Below are positions 21,908 to 31,185 of a DNA stretch of 64,000 bases, piece by piece. The number at the start of each line of letters is the position of its first letter. Positions within the stretch are counted from its first letter, which is position 1. The stretch comes from Xanthomonas albilineans (GTDB taxonomy: Bacteria; Pseudomonadota; Gammaproteobacteria; Xanthomonadales; Xanthomonadaceae). The translations under genes were made by a program, and so were the position numbers. The stretch spans positions 186,001 through 250,000 of the forward strand of contig NZ_MDCB01000002.1 in assembly GCF_002939705.1 (NCBI RefSeq). The letters run 5' to 3'. Under the pieces are notes generated by a model. It was given only the letters and a program-made list of their open reading frames with translations. It searched no databases and was not told where the DNA came from.

Positions 21908-22594
21908 TCAGAATTCCAGATCCAACGCTGCGCACAGGTAATCCACGAACGGCCCCAGCGTCCGCAGGTCGGTGACGATCTGGCTGCGTAGCTTGGGCCC
22001 GGTCATCGCCGCATCGTCGAGGTGGCGCCAGAACACCCAGTTTTTGTGTTTGAGATCGTCGATGAATGGGAATTCGGCAGGAAAGCCGCGCGGTGGTCGC
22101 ACCAAGACTTCGCTTTCCTCCAGTTCGAAGCGCCGGCGCAGCGCCGGCGCGTGCGCTGCGGTCTTCCAACTGCCGGGATTGTCGAAGATGAACTGACGCA
22201 CCTTGCGCTGTGTCTCCGGCTCTGGATGCCATAGCCCGGCGCCGACGAAGCTCTCGCCCGGTTCCAAGTGGATGTAGAACGATGGCGCCGGCACTTGCTT
22301 GCGTCGCGCGTGGAACAGGCGCGCACCTTGCCAGGTCTTGTACGGCGATTTGTCGTGGGAAAAGCGCGCGTCGCGGTGGATCCGCAACAGCGAGCCGCCC
22401 ACGCCGCGTGGGTCGGCACGGAAATGTTCGCTGAGTTCGGCCAAGTCCGGCTGTAGGTCGACGATCAGGCGCAGGAACGGCTGACGCACGTGCGCTTCGT
22501 ATTTGTGCCGGTTCGCGTTGAACCAGGTCTTCTCGTTGTGCCGGGCCAGGGCACGCAGGAATTTGAGGCTGGCGTCGCTGAAATAGCTGGTCAT
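21908..22594 (-). CDS. DUF2461 / TIGR02453 family protein
   Basis: 228 residues, a conserved family without an established activity. Recognisable pieces are the opening FSDASLKFLRALARHNEKTWF, the SLLRIHRDARFSHDKSPYKTW block (about 68-88), and FYIHLEPGESFVGAGLWHPE. Its ATG overlaps the stop of exonuclease I (ATGA), so the two are translationally coupled. This suggests, without proving, a link to DNA metabolism. There is no signal peptide or membrane segment, so it should be cytoplasmic. Confidence 0.82.
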   Translation of the reverse strand: MTSYFSDASLKFLRALARHNEKTWFNANRHKYEAHVRQPFLRLIVDLQPDLAELSEHFRADPRGVGGSLLRIHRDARFSHDKSPYKTWQGARLFHARRKQVPAPSFYIHLEPGESFVGAGLWHPEPETQRKVRQFIFDNPGSWKTAAHAPALRRRFELEESEVLVRPPRGFPAEFPFIDDLKHKNWVFWRHLDDAAMTGPKLRSQIVTDLRTLGPFVDYLCAALDLEF

Positions 22595-24030
22595 AGGGTG
22601 CGTTGCAGGTCTTGGCCCCAGGCGGCCAATTGGTCGAGCAGGGCTTGCTTGGTAGCATCCTCAGGGTGAGCTAGACGTAAATCGGCTAGTTGCGCGGCAT
22701 ATGTCTCGAAGGTCAACTCGGACAGGCCGTTGTCGACCTCAAGGCGTCGGCGTCGGTAATCGTCCCAGCGCGTCTGCTCGGCGATCGAGAGCGTTTGTGG
22801 CCAGTTGCGCGCGCGGTAGCGAAACAACAGTTCGGGCAGGCGTGGATCGCGGAAGCCATGTTCCAGAGGCGCCAACTGCATCGGTGCCGTCGCCCGCACC
22901 TGCGCCATCGCGCGCTTATCCGCATCGGCCAGGAAGCCATCGTAGAGGGAGGCATCCACGTCGGCGGGCATGGTTGCTCGCTCGCTGGCGAAGACGCGGC
23001 GCACCTTCTCCGCCAAGGTTGGGCCGGCTTCGCGCAGGCGCGCGGCCTTGGCCAGCGCCTGCGCCGGGTCGATGCCCAGGCGCTCGAATTCGGCTTCGCG
23101 CAGATGCGCCCACGCGACCAGCGCAGGTGCCTTGTTCAGATGCACTTCCTTGAGCGCGATGCGCTGCTCGCCTTCGGGCAGGTCGGCTTGCGGGGTGTAG
23201 AGGCGGTCGGCGATTTCTTCCGGTGTGCAGCGCAACAGCGTATCGATGTCGCCTTCCAGGTCGAACACCACCACCCGGCTGTCGATACGCGGATGCCGCG
23301 TCAGCGGCAGCACCGGCGCGGCGCACAGCCGCGAGGCCGGGTAGCGCATCGACACGTGCAGGACCGGCTGCATCGCGGTCACGTCCAGCAGGCTGGCGCA
23401 GAAACGCTTGTCGCGCAGTTTCAGTGCGTACTCCCACAAGCGCGGTTGGCAGCGACGGAAATGCCGGGCCATGCCGATGGTGGCGTAGACGTCGGAGAGT
23501 GCCTCGTGCGCGTCGCCGTCGCGCACGTCATTGGCCAGCGCAAGTTGTTCCAGCTTGAACGAGGTGGCGCCATCTTCGCGCTGCGGCCAGACGATGCCAT
23601 CCGGGCGCAGGGCGTGCATCAGTCGCAACATGTCCAGCAGGTCCCAGCGCGAATTGCCGCCGCGCCATTCGCGCTCGTAGGGATCGTGGAAGTTGCGGAA
23701 CAGACCATGGCGAATGAACTCGTCGTCGAAGCGCAGCGAGTTGTAGCCCAGGGTACAGGTCTGCGGCTGCGCCATCTGCTCGGCGATGCGCGCGAAGGCA
23801 TCGGCCTCGTTGATGCCTTCGCGCAGCGCCTGCTGCGGGGTGATACCAGTGATCAGGGTGGCGACCGGAGAGGGCAGCAGGTCGTCGGCTGGCTGGACAA
23901 AGAAACTGATCGGTTCCTCGATCTGATTCAGTGTCGCGTCGGTCCTTACCGCCGCGAACTGGGCGATGCGGGTGCGTCTTGGGTCGGCGCCGAACGTCTC
24001 CAGGTCGTAGAACAGAAAGCTGTCGGGCAT
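22591..24030 (-). CDS. sbcB: Exodeoxyribonuclease I
   Basis: 479 residues; a 3'-to-5' single-strand DNA exonuclease acting in mismatch repair and recombination. The DEDDh catalytic residues are visible: FYDLETFG (Asp/Glu at the N-terminus), the Asp region in YNSLRFDDEF (about 100), and DAHEALSD (about 170). SH3-like and helical C-terminal domains fill the rest, and the length matches E. coli ExoI (475). The ATG at 24028-24030 gives the family N-terminus MPDSFLFYDLET. An upstream extension of 13 codons in frame is unlikely. The downstream DUF2461 gene overlaps by four bases. Confidence 0.95.
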   Translation of the reverse strand: MPDSFLFYDLETFGADPRRTRIAQFAAVRTDATLNQIEEPISFFVQPADDLLPSPVATLITGITPQQALREGINEADAFARIAEQMAQPQTCTLGYNSLRFDDEFIRHGLFRNFHDPYEREWRGGNSRWDLLDMLRLMHALRPDGIVWPQREDGATSFKLEQLALANDVRDGDAHEALSDVYATIGMARHFRRCQPRLWEYALKLRDKRFCASLLDVTAMQPVLHVSMRYPASRLCAAPVLPLTRHPRIDSRVVVFDLEGDIDTLLRCTPEEIADRLYTPQADLPEGEQRIALKEVHLNKAPALVAWAHLREAEFERLGIDPAQALAKAARLREAGPTLAEKVRRVFASERATMPADVDASLYDGFLADADKRAMAQVRATAPMQLAPLEHGFRDPRLPELLFRYRARNWPQTLSIAEQTRWDDYRRRRLEVDNGLSELTFETYAAQLADLRLAHPEDATKQALLDQLAAWGQDLQRTL

Positions 24031-24203
24031 GGTTGCATCGTGGTGGTGTGGGCGAGGATGTGTCGGCAACCGAGCGAATCCGTGGACGTGCAGTTGTCAG
24101 TGCGATTCTGGCCGGCCGTGGTGCGATTCGTCGTGATGGACGTTGCCGGTCACGCAGGTCAAGAGGCTGTCAAGCCTATTGCGCCAGGGTATGCCAGATC
24201 GTC

Positions 24204-25568
24204 TCAGCGTGCGCCTTCCAGCGGTGTCAGGCGCGCATGTACGGTGCGTTCCAGCCAGTTCCAATCGATTCGGGTCAAGTCGCGGTGGCCTTGCGTCGCC
24301 TGCACCAGGATCTCGCGTTGGATCTGGCTGCGTTCGAGTACCTGTGCATATCCCGTGCGCAGGAAAGTAACCATGCTGTAGTGTGGTACGAAGCGGGTCG
24401 GGTAGCGCGCTTGCAGGGCCTGTTCCAATTCGCGTTGCAGCAGGAAACCGGTATCGCCGACGCGGTCGCGCATTTCGATGTAGTTTTCCAGTGCCATCTG
24501 CTGGATGGCGCCGGCGTTGGGTTTGCGCTCGGCTTCGAACGCGGCGTAGGCGCGGCTCAAATCGGGTTCGCGTTGTAGCTGCGTAGCCAAGGCGACACAG
24601 TCCTCGAAAGCGCAATTCATGCCCTGTCCGTGGAACGGCACCATCGCGTGCGCGGCATCGCCGAGCAACACGGCGCGTCCGCCCAAATGCCAGCGCTCCA
24701 GGCACAGCGTGCCGAGCAGGCCAGGTGGATGCTGTTCCCAGTGTTCGGCCAGTTGCGGCATCAGCGGTAGCACATCGGCGAAGTCGCGCGCGAACAGCGC
24801 CACGGCCTCCTTCCCGTTGCGAATACTGGCGAAGCTCGGCTCGCCCTTGTTGGGCAGAAACAAGGTGACGGTGAAGGTGCCTTCGTGATTGGGCAGGGCG
24901 ATACACATGTAATGGCCGCGCGGCCATACGTGCAAAACGTTGGGCTCGATGCGGAAGCTGCCATCGGAGGCGGGGGGAATTTCCAGTTCTTTGTAGGAAT
25001 GGTCGAGGAATTCGATGTGCTCGGCCATCGGCGCCTGACGTTGCATCGCCGCGCGCAGCGCCGAGCCAGCGCCATCGGCGCCGATCATGCTGTCGAAATG
25101 GATGTCGTGCGGTTGGTCGTTGCGGTCGTCGATAAAGCGCGCGTAGCCGGCGTCGAAATCCACCGTGTGCAGGCGGCGGTAAAAGTGGATGCGCGCGCCG
25201 GCTTGCTCGGCCAACTGCAGCAAGCTGATGTTGAGATCCTTGCGGTGCACCGACCAGATTACCTCGCTGTCGTCGCGCCCGTAGCGCTGCAATTGCGGCT
25301 GGCCATCGCCAAGGTGCACCATGCGCCCGCGCATCATGACGGCTTTAGCCATCACCGCGGTGTCGGCACCGGCTTGGCGCAGCGCATGCAGGCCGCGCTC
25401 GGCGAGGGCCATGTTGATCGAGCGACCACGCTCGTAATCGTGAATGCGCGGATCGCCACGGCGTTCGTACACGGTGACCTGCCAGCCCTGGCGTGAGAGC
25501 AGGATGGCGAGCAGGGAGCCGGCCAGGCCGGCGCCGATCAAGGTGATGTTGCGAGGAGAGTGATTCAA
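24204..25568 (-). CDS. kmo: Kynurenine 3-monooxygenase
   Basis: About 454 residues; hydroxylates L-kynurenine using NADPH, O2 and FAD. The FAD-binding GAGLAGSLLAILLSRQGW is at the very start, the DG-type motif in SMIGADGAGSALR is in the middle, and GDAAHAMVPFHGQGMNCAFED is the second flavin motif. The start is debatable: TTG at 25566-25568 gives an N-terminus (LNHSPRNITLIGAG) that aligns with related enzymes of about 455 residues, whereas an ATG at 25662-25664 adds 32 residues of low-complexity sequence overlapping kynU. I prefer the shorter form. It is the last kynurenine gene of the operon that runs from the dioxygenase through FUSC and kynU. Confidence 0.93.
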   Translation of the reverse strand: MNHSPRNITLIGAGLAGSLLAILLSRQGWQVTVYERRGDPRIHDYERGRSINMALAERGLHALRQAGADTAVMAKAVMMRGRMVHLGDGQPQLQRYGRDDSEVIWSVHRKDLNISLLQLAEQAGARIHFYRRLHTVDFDAGYARFIDDRNDQPHDIHFDSMIGADGAGSALRAAMQRQAPMAEHIEFLDHSYKELEIPPASDGSFRIEPNVLHVWPRGHYMCIALPNHEGTFTVTLFLPNKGEPSFASIRNGKEAVALFARDFADVLPLMPQLAEHWEQHPPGLLGTLCLERWHLGGRAVLLGDAAHAMVPFHGQGMNCAFEDCVALATQLQREPDLSRAYAAFEAERKPNAGAIQQMALENYIEMRDRVGDTGFLLQRELEQALQARYPTRFVPHYSMVTFLRTGYAQVLERSQIQREILVQATQGHRDLTRIDWNWLERTVHARLTPLEGAR

Positions 25569-25617
25569 TGCGGTGTCCGACAGGGACGCGGCGGTGTGCC
25601 GCGCATGAAGGTGCGGC

Positions 25618-26889
25618 TCAGAGGCCGGCCCAGGTTTCCACGGCTTCGATGAAGCGGTAGACATCGTGATACTGGTTATACAGCGGGACCGGGCTGATGC
25701 GGATGACGTCCGGTTCGCGCCAGTCGCCGAGGACGCCTACTGATTGCAAGTATTCGAGCAGCGAGCGGCCACGCGCGCGACCGCCGACCACGCGCAACGA
25801 CAGTTGGCAGCCGCGCTGTGCCGGATCGGAGGGGGTGAGGATCTCCAATGTGTTGGCCAGCCTTGCGTGGATCAGCATCTCCAGGTAACCGGTGAGTTGT
25901 TGCGATTTGTGCCGCAATGCCGGCATGCCGGCCCGTTCGAACAATTCCAGCGAGGCCCGCAACGGTGCCATGCTCAGGATCGGCGGGTTACCGAGCTGCC
26001 AGCCGTCGGCGCCGGGCGCGGCGACGAAGTCGGGCTCCATTTGAAACCGACTGCGCTTGTCGTGGCCCCACCAGCCAGCGAAGCGCGGGGTGTCGCCATG
26101 CCCGTGCCGCTCATGCACGAAGGCGCCGGCGATCGCACCGGGGCCGGCGTTGAGATACTTGTAATGGCACCACACCGCAAAATCCGGGGCGATGTCGTGC
26201 AGATGCAGCGGGAGGTTGCCGATCGCGTGCGCCAGGTCGAAGCCGAGCGCCGCGCCTGCCTTGCGCGCCAACTGCGCTATTGCGGCCAGATCGAAGGCCT
26301 GGCCGGTGCGGTACTGCACGCCGGGCCACAGCACCAGCGCCAGACGCGGCGCATGTTCGCCGATGGTGCGCGCGATCGCCTCCAGCGACACCGTGCCGTC
26401 GGTGCTGTCGGACTGCACTTCGATCAGGTCGGTGGCCGGATCGAAGCCATGGAAGCGGATCTGCGAGGCGACCGCGTGCCGGTCGGAGGGGAAGGCGCCT
26501 GCCTCGATCAAGATCGCTGGGCGCGCGCGGGTAGGGCGGTAGAAGCTGACCATCAGCAGATGCAGGTTCACCGTCAGCGTGTTCATCGCCACCACTTCGT
26601 GCGGCTGCGCACCGACCAGGCGAGCCAGTGGCGCGGCCAGCAATTCGTGGTAGCTCATCCACTGCGTCGCGCCGTTGAAGTGTCCTTCCACCGCCACGGC
26701 CGACCATGTGTCCAGCACCTCCTGCACTGCGGCGCGCGCGCCGCGCGGCTGCAAGCCAAGGGAGTTGCCGACGAAATAGGCCTGGTCGGCGCCTTGATGC
26801 TGTGGGAACAGGAATTCCTGCCGTAGCGCACACAGCGGATCGGCGGCGTCGAGGGCCATGGCGTGTTGGCGGGACAGGGGCGCGTGCAT
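25618..26889 (-). CDS. kynU: Kynureninase
   Basis: 423 residues; a PLP enzyme that cleaves 3-hydroxykynurenine (or kynurenine) to 3-hydroxyanthranilate (anthranilate) and alanine. The aminotransferase-like fold shows FVGNSLGLQPRGA at the N-terminus, the PLP-phosphate region, and WCHYKYLNAGPGAIAGAF, in which the second Lys-containing position (HYKYLN) holds the Schiff-base lysine. The ATG at 26887-26889 matches the usual family length; an upstream frame adds only basic low-complexity residues. It lies 31 bases after the FUSC gene and runs into kmo, forming one transcription unit. Confidence 0.95.
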   Translation of the reverse strand: MHAPLSRQHAMALDAADPLCALRQEFLFPQHQGADQAYFVGNSLGLQPRGARAAVQEVLDTWSAVAVEGHFNGATQWMSYHELLAAPLARLVGAQPHEVVAMNTLTVNLHLLMVSFYRPTRARPAILIEAGAFPSDRHAVASQIRFHGFDPATDLIEVQSDSTDGTVSLEAIARTIGEHAPRLALVLWPGVQYRTGQAFDLAAIAQLARKAGAALGFDLAHAIGNLPLHLHDIAPDFAVWCHYKYLNAGPGAIAGAFVHERHGHGDTPRFAGWWGHDKRSRFQMEPDFVAAPGADGWQLGNPPILSMAPLRASLELFERAGMPALRHKSQQLTGYLEMLIHARLANTLEILTPSDPAQRGCQLSLRVVGGRARGRSLLEYLQSVGVLGDWREPDVIRISPVPLYNQYHDVYRFIEAVETWAGL

Positions 26890-26920
26890 CGGCTGTGGTT
26901 TCCGGAAACAGGACGAGAGT

Positions 26921-29056
26921 TTAGCGCTGGCGGAGCGTCGCTTTGTCGGTGCCGTTGGGCGCACTCGGCAAGAGCGTGCTGCGTAGCACGTGGGTCAGGG
27001 TGCCGATGCTGTCGGCGATACGGTCGCTGGCATCGGCCAGGGCCGATAGAACGCTGCCCTCAGCCCCCTCCTGTGCATGTGCGGCCAGCGCTTCGGCCAG
27101 GCGACGTTCGTCGGCACGCAGCGTTGCCTGCGCTGGTGGGGTGCCGTTGCGCAGGCTGTCCGCCAGTTGGGTCAAAGCGATGTGGGCCTGTTCGTGGAAG
27201 TGCTGCAATTCCGGCAGTGCCGGCGGCACCGGCGCTTCGCGCAGCACCGCTTCCAGCATCAACGAGGCACGGATCAGGCGGTTGCTGTTGGCCAGCACCG
27301 ATTCGGCGAGAGTGAGTTCGCGCAGATTGCGCTTGCGCAGCGGTTCGCCGCGCAGCCGCTCGATCGATGCCTGGACATTGGTGCGCGCGGTGCGTGCGGC
27401 GGCGCGGGTTTCCGGCAGTGCCTGCAGGCGGCCTTCCAGCACTGCGACCAGATGATCGCGATAGGTCAGCAGCAACTGCGCCAGCGTGGCGCGCAGATGC
27501 TGGCGCTCCCAGGTCGGCCACAGTGCGTAGGCGACCAGCGCCAGGGTGCTGCCGAGCAGCGTCGCCTGGATGCGCTCGCCGATCGCCTCGCCTGGCGCCA
27601 TTCCCTCGAACGACAACAGCAGCACCAGCATGCCGGTCAGCGAGGCCACGCCGAGGCCGTAGTTGACCTGGGTCAGCAGACGGAAGCCGAGGCAAAAAAT
27701 GGTGAGTAACAGCAGTCGCACCGCCGTCCCGTCCATCACGGCGTGGGTCAGGACGGTTGCCAGCAGCAGCCCGGCGAGGGTGCCGGCCACACGTAGTGCG
27801 CCGAAGCGCAGGGTGCCACCGAAATCCGGTTTGAGTACGATCGCGGTGGTCATCGGAATCCAGTAGCCGTGCGGGATCGCCTGCCAGCGCGCGAATAGCA
27901 TCGCCAGCGCCAGGCAAACTCCGCAGCGCAACGCATGCCGGAACGCGACCGAGGACATGCGCAGGTTGGCGCGCAGGGTCTGTAGTGGCGCCCGTTGCCG
28001 AAGTGCCGCCGGCAAGCGTGCCTCGGCCAGTTCGGCTTGGATCTCGCCGCGGCTGCTGGCCCAGTGACCGTTGCGGACCAGCGCGCGCAACTGCCCGCCC
28101 AGTCCTTGTGCGCGGGCCACGGCGATACGCAGCAGGCGGCGCTCGCGAGTGTCTTCGGTTTGCGCCTGCACTTGCGCCAACGTGTCTACCAGATCGTCAA
28201 AGCCGGTCATCGAGTCGGCGGCGGCCTTTGGATCGGCGGCGTTGTCCATGGCATAGGCCAGTTGGTCCAGCACGACTGCGCTGCGTTCGAGCACGCGCTC
28301 GATCGGCAGTCGTGCGGGGGAGTTCGTCTCCAGACGCCCGTGCAGGTCGGACAGGGTCAGTAGCTCTTGCCGCGTGCGTTCGCAGAGTTCGGCGATGATG
28401 CGCAAGGACTGCACGGCCAGCCCGCGCGAACGGTGCTGGCCGTGCAGCATCACCATTGCTTCCAGTACGGCCTCGGTCGCTGGCGCCACCGCGCTCGCAT
28501 TAGGGCGTTGGCGCGCGATTCCCGCTATTTGCCGCATCAGGTCCGCCAAGGCGAAGCGCTCGGGGCGATACCGTTGCAGCGGCCATGCGGCGAGCGCCAT
28601 CAGCATCTGCAACACGCCACCGGCGAAGATCAGTGCGGCCACGCCCAGGCTTTGCATCGGTGGCAGGTGTACGTCGGCGCTGACCACCAGCAGGATCATG
28701 CTGGTCAGCCCGGCCCGGGCCGCGACCGGACCCAGTGCCACCAACAGGCCGCCGCCCAGGCCCAGCACCAGTGCGGCCAGCGCTAGCGTCAGGGTCTGCG
28801 TGCCGATCAGCATGCCCAGCAGGGCCGCCACGCCCGCCGCCAGTGCCGCCATCAGCATGCGCTGCATCCGTGCCCGGTAGGGACCGGGTAGGTCGGAGAA
28901 CATGGTATTCAGCGCACCGGTGGCTACGGCCAGGCCGATTTCGGCATGTCCGCTGGCCACGCCGAGTGCCAGCGGCGCCACCACCGCGACGGTATTGCGC
29001 AACGCGACCCGGATCGGGACGTCGCGCGGCTTCAGTGCGATCAGGCTGCGTAGCAT
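26921..29056 (-). CDS. FUSC-family inner membrane protein (aromatic acid exporter-like)
   Basis: 711 residues with the two-halved FUSC layout: about six spans in residues 15-165, a cytoplasmic helical region (about 170-360), then a second group of about six spans (365-520) and a C-terminal cytoplasmic domain. Segments such as VALRNTVAVVAPLALGVASG and YWIPMTTAIVLKPDFGGTLR (start of the second half) match YccS/AaeB-type proteins, several of which export aromatic carboxylic acids. It is enclosed by the kynurenine genes: 28 bases after the dioxygenase gene and 31 before kynU. Export of anthranilate-type intermediates is therefore a sensible inference. The ATG at 29054-29056 starts MLRSLIALKPRDVP. 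Confidence 0.85.
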   Translation of the reverse strand: MLRSLIALKPRDVPIRVALRNTVAVVAPLALGVASGHAEIGLAVATGALNTMFSDLPGPYRARMQRMLMAALAAGVAALLGMLIGTQTLTLALAALVLGLGGGLLVALGPVAARAGLTSMILLVVSADVHLPPMQSLGVAALIFAGGVLQMLMALAAWPLQRYRPERFALADLMRQIAGIARQRPNASAVAPATEAVLEAMVMLHGQHRSRGLAVQSLRIIAELCERTRQELLTLSDLHGRLETNSPARLPIERVLERSAVVLDQLAYAMDNAADPKAAADSMTGFDDLVDTLAQVQAQTEDTRERRLLRIAVARAQGLGGQLRALVRNGHWASSRGEIQAELAEARLPAALRQRAPLQTLRANLRMSSVAFRHALRCGVCLALAMLFARWQAIPHGYWIPMTTAIVLKPDFGGTLRFGALRVAGTLAGLLLATVLTHAVMDGTAVRLLLLTIFCLGFRLLTQVNYGLGVASLTGMLVLLLSFEGMAPGEAIGERIQATLLGSTLALVAYALWPTWERQHLRATLAQLLLTYRDHLVAVLEGRLQALPETRAAARTARTNVQASIERLRGEPLRKRNLRELTLAESVLANSNRLIRASLMLEAVLREAPVPPALPELQHFHEQAHIALTQLADSLRNGTPPAQATLRADERRLAEALAAHAQEGAEGSVLSALADASDRIADSIGTLTHVLRSTLLPSAPNGTDKATLRQR

Positions 29057-29084
29057 CGCCGCCCTAGCCGTTGGCGCAGGAGGT

Positions 29085-29609
29085 TCACGGCGCGGCGGGA
29101 GGCGCCGGTAGCGGGTGCACGTGTCCGCAGCGTGCGCAGGTGCGCAGGGTTTCGGACGTGTAGAACCGTGCGAACACTGGTGGGAAATCGGTCTCGATAT
29201 TTTGCAGCGGGAAGTATTCTTCGTACAGCAGGTGGTTGCATTGCTGGCAGAACCATAGCAGCCCATCCTGCTCGTGCGGCAGACGCCGACGTTCGATCAC
29301 CAGGCCGACCGAGTCGGGCTGCCGCTGTGGCGAATGCGGCACTGTGGGCGGTAACAGGAAGGTTTCGCCGGGGCGGATCGGGATCTCGCGTACCGCGCCG
29401 TTTTCCTGGATCTTCAGCACCATCTCGCCTTCGAGCTGGTAGAACCACTCCGGACCTTCGTTGTAGTGAAAGTCCGAGCGTACATTCGGCCCGCCCACCA
29501 CCATCACGATGAAGTCGCCTGCATGCATGCACTTGTTGCCGACTGGCGGCTTGAGCAGATGTCGGTGTTCGTCGATCCATGCATGTAGGTTCAGCGGAGC
29601 GGGCAGCAT
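29085..29609 (-). CDS. nbaC: 3-hydroxyanthranilate 3,4-dioxygenase
   Basis: 174 residues; a non-heme iron cupin that opens 3-hydroxyanthranilate to the precursor of quinolinate, hence of NAD, or of further catabolism. The cupin carries the iron ligands in [18 protein letters not shown] (His and Glu) and a later His (TVPHSPQR). The C-terminus has the bacterial-type rubredoxin-like site with two Cys pairs, CQQC and CARC, typical of the dimeric bacterial enzyme. AAGGAA precedes the ATG. It is the first gene of the kynurenine operon in this window. The gene is also called haaO in other species. Confidence 0.95.
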   Translation of the reverse strand: MLPAPLNLHAWIDEHRHLLKPPVGNKCMHAGDFIVMVVGGPNVRSDFHYNEGPEWFYQLEGEMVLKIQENGAVREIPIRPGETFLLPPTVPHSPQRQPDSVGLVIERRRLPHEQDGLLWFCQQCNHLLYEEYFPLQNIETDFPPVFARFYTSETLRTCARCGHVHPLPAPPAAP

Positions 29610-29645
29610 GCGGATGTTTCCTTGTGGCGAGGTTCGGCGAGCGGC

Positions 29646-30308
29646 TCAGCGCTCTTGATGGTCTTGGCTGATACGCGCTAGCGCGGCGGTGTAGCGCGGC
29701 TCCAGGTCTTCGATGCAATCCAGTTCCATGCCCAGGTCGTGGACGCGACCGTCGCGCAGGCTGTAGACCCAGCCATGCACAGTCAATTCCTGTCCACGTG
29801 CCCATGCATCGCCAACGATCGAGGTGCGGCTGACGTTGACCACCTGCTCGACGACGTTGAGTTCGCACAGGCGTGCGTGCTGCACGCCGAGGTCGCCGGC
29901 CTGTTGCAGGCAGTGCTCGTGTTTTTCGGCCACATCGGTGACGTGGCGGATCCAGTTGTCGACCAGGCCCAGGCGTGCCCGGGTCAGGGCGGCGTGCACG
30001 CCGCCGCAGCCGTAATGGCCCACGACCAGAATGTGTCGCACCTTCAATACATCGACCGCGAACTGGATGACCGACAGGCAATTGAGGTCGGTATGCACGA
30101 CCACGTTGGCGATGTTGCGGTGGACGAACACATCGCCCGGCGCCATATCGATGATCTGATTCGCCGGCACACGCGAGTCGGAGCAGCCGATCCACAGGTA
30201 TTGCGGCGTCTGTTGCTTGGACAGGCGGCTGAAGAACTCGGGATCCTCAAGGTTGATGCGCTCGGACCAGTTACGGTTGTTTTGCAGTAGCTGGTCGATT
30301 TTGCTCAT
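29646..30308 (-). CDS. can: Beta-class carbonic anhydrase
   Basis: 220 residues; interconverts CO2 and bicarbonate in the cytoplasm. The zinc ligands are Cys42, His98 and Cys101 (GCSDSRVP and GHYGCGGV), and the Asp44-Arg46 dyad that gates the active site is intact. The length and the IDQLLQNNRNWSERI opening agree with the E. coli Can type. It is upstream of the dioxygenase on the same strand with a 36-base gap, so it could also be read with the kynurenine operon. It is divergent from the accessory GH108 locus. Confidence 0.95.
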   Translation of the reverse strand: MSKIDQLLQNNRNWSERINLEDPEFFSRLSKQQTPQYLWIGCSDSRVPANQIIDMAPGDVFVHRNIANVVVHTDLNCLSVIQFAVDVLKVRHILVVGHYGCGGVHAALTRARLGLVDNWIRHVTDVAEKHEHCLQQAGDLGVQHARLCELNVVEQVVNVSRTSIVGDAWARGQELTVHGWVYSLRDGRVHDLGMELDCIEDLEPRYTAALARISQDHQER

Positions 30309-30536
30309 GGCTAGGCATTATCCCAGAACCGCGTCGCGAGCGTACGGGGGCGTCTGCCTTTCAATATGTCCAGACACACGCGGGCGTATGGAGGTGCCGT
30401 TCGTCGCCTGCGCCTCCGCCGCAGCGCGGCCTCAGCCTCAGCGCACCACCGGATCGGATATTTGCCGATCCCCTCGCGCGTGAACGCTCGCCAGACTTCC
30501 TCCACGCCCCGTCACGGCGCATTCCCGGAGGATCGC

Positions 30537-31076
30537 ATGGCCGACTTCAACGTGTTTTTTCCCACCTTGCTCAGGCACGAGGGCGGCTTCGTCAACGATC
30601 CGCAGGATCCCGGCGGTGCCACCAACAAAGGCATCACGCTCGCCACGTTCCGCCTCTACGCCAAGAGCCTGTTGCAGGTGGAACCTGCGCTGGAGAATCT
30701 GCGTGCGCTCACCGATGCGCAGGCGGGGCGGATCTACAAGACTTGCTACTGGGACGCGGTGCATGGTGACGCGATCGCGCTGCAGCCGCTGGCCGACATC
30801 GTATTCGACTTCTATGTCAATGCAGGTAACAACGCCATCAAACTGCTACAGCGCGTCCTCAATGAACAGCAATCGGCGTTGCAACTCATCGATGACGGCA
30901 AGCTCGGCCCAGCCACGCTGAAGGCGGTAATAGCGGCCGATCAGCCTGATCTGTACATGCGCTACAAGCAGGGCCGCCGCGATTACTACCAGCGTCTGGT
31001 CGCGGCGAGACCGACGCTTGGCAAGTTCCTCAAGGGTTGGTTGGCCAGGGTGGAGGCATTTCCAGACCTGCGCTGA
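30537..31076 (+). CDS. GH108 N-acetylmuramidase with peptidoglycan-binding domain (TtsA/endolysin-like)
   Basis: 179 residues. The N-terminal glycosyl hydrolase 108 domain shows LLRHEGGFVNDP with the catalytic Glu15, then DPGGATNKGIT (about 24-34). A C-terminal peptidoglycan-binding domain contains LLQRVLNEQQ and IDDGKLGPATLKAV. There is no signal peptide, so access to the cell wall would need a membrane pore or leakage. GH108 enzymes occur as phage endolysins and as TtsA, the muramidase required for typhoid toxin release. GGAGGA lies seven bases before the ATG. No other phage genes surround it; instead it heads a run of eight co-directional genes with DUF2589-type proteins and small or membrane proteins. 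Confidence 0.88.
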   Translation: MADFNVFFPTLLRHEGGFVNDPQDPGGATNKGITLATFRLYAKSLLQVEPALENLRALTDAQAGRIYKTCYWDAVHGDAIALQPLADIVFDFYVNAGNNAIKLLQRVLNEQQSALQLIDDGKLGPATLKAVIAADQPDLYMRYKQGRRDYYQRLVAARPTLGKFLKGWLARVEAFPDLR

Positions 31077-31185
31077 GCGCCCACCGCGCGTCTAGCGTCG
31101 CTCGTGTCTGCGCATATCCCGGCGCCGCGAGCGTTGCAGACCCGTTGTCGTCGCCGATGGCGGCCTTCTTTTCTCAGGAGCGAAC

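Noticed and set aside
25569-25664. ATG at 25662-25664 as the kmo start
   Set aside because: It would add 32 residues without family similarity and overlap kynU by 47 bases; the TTG at 25566-25568 gives the normal length. The choice is not certain.
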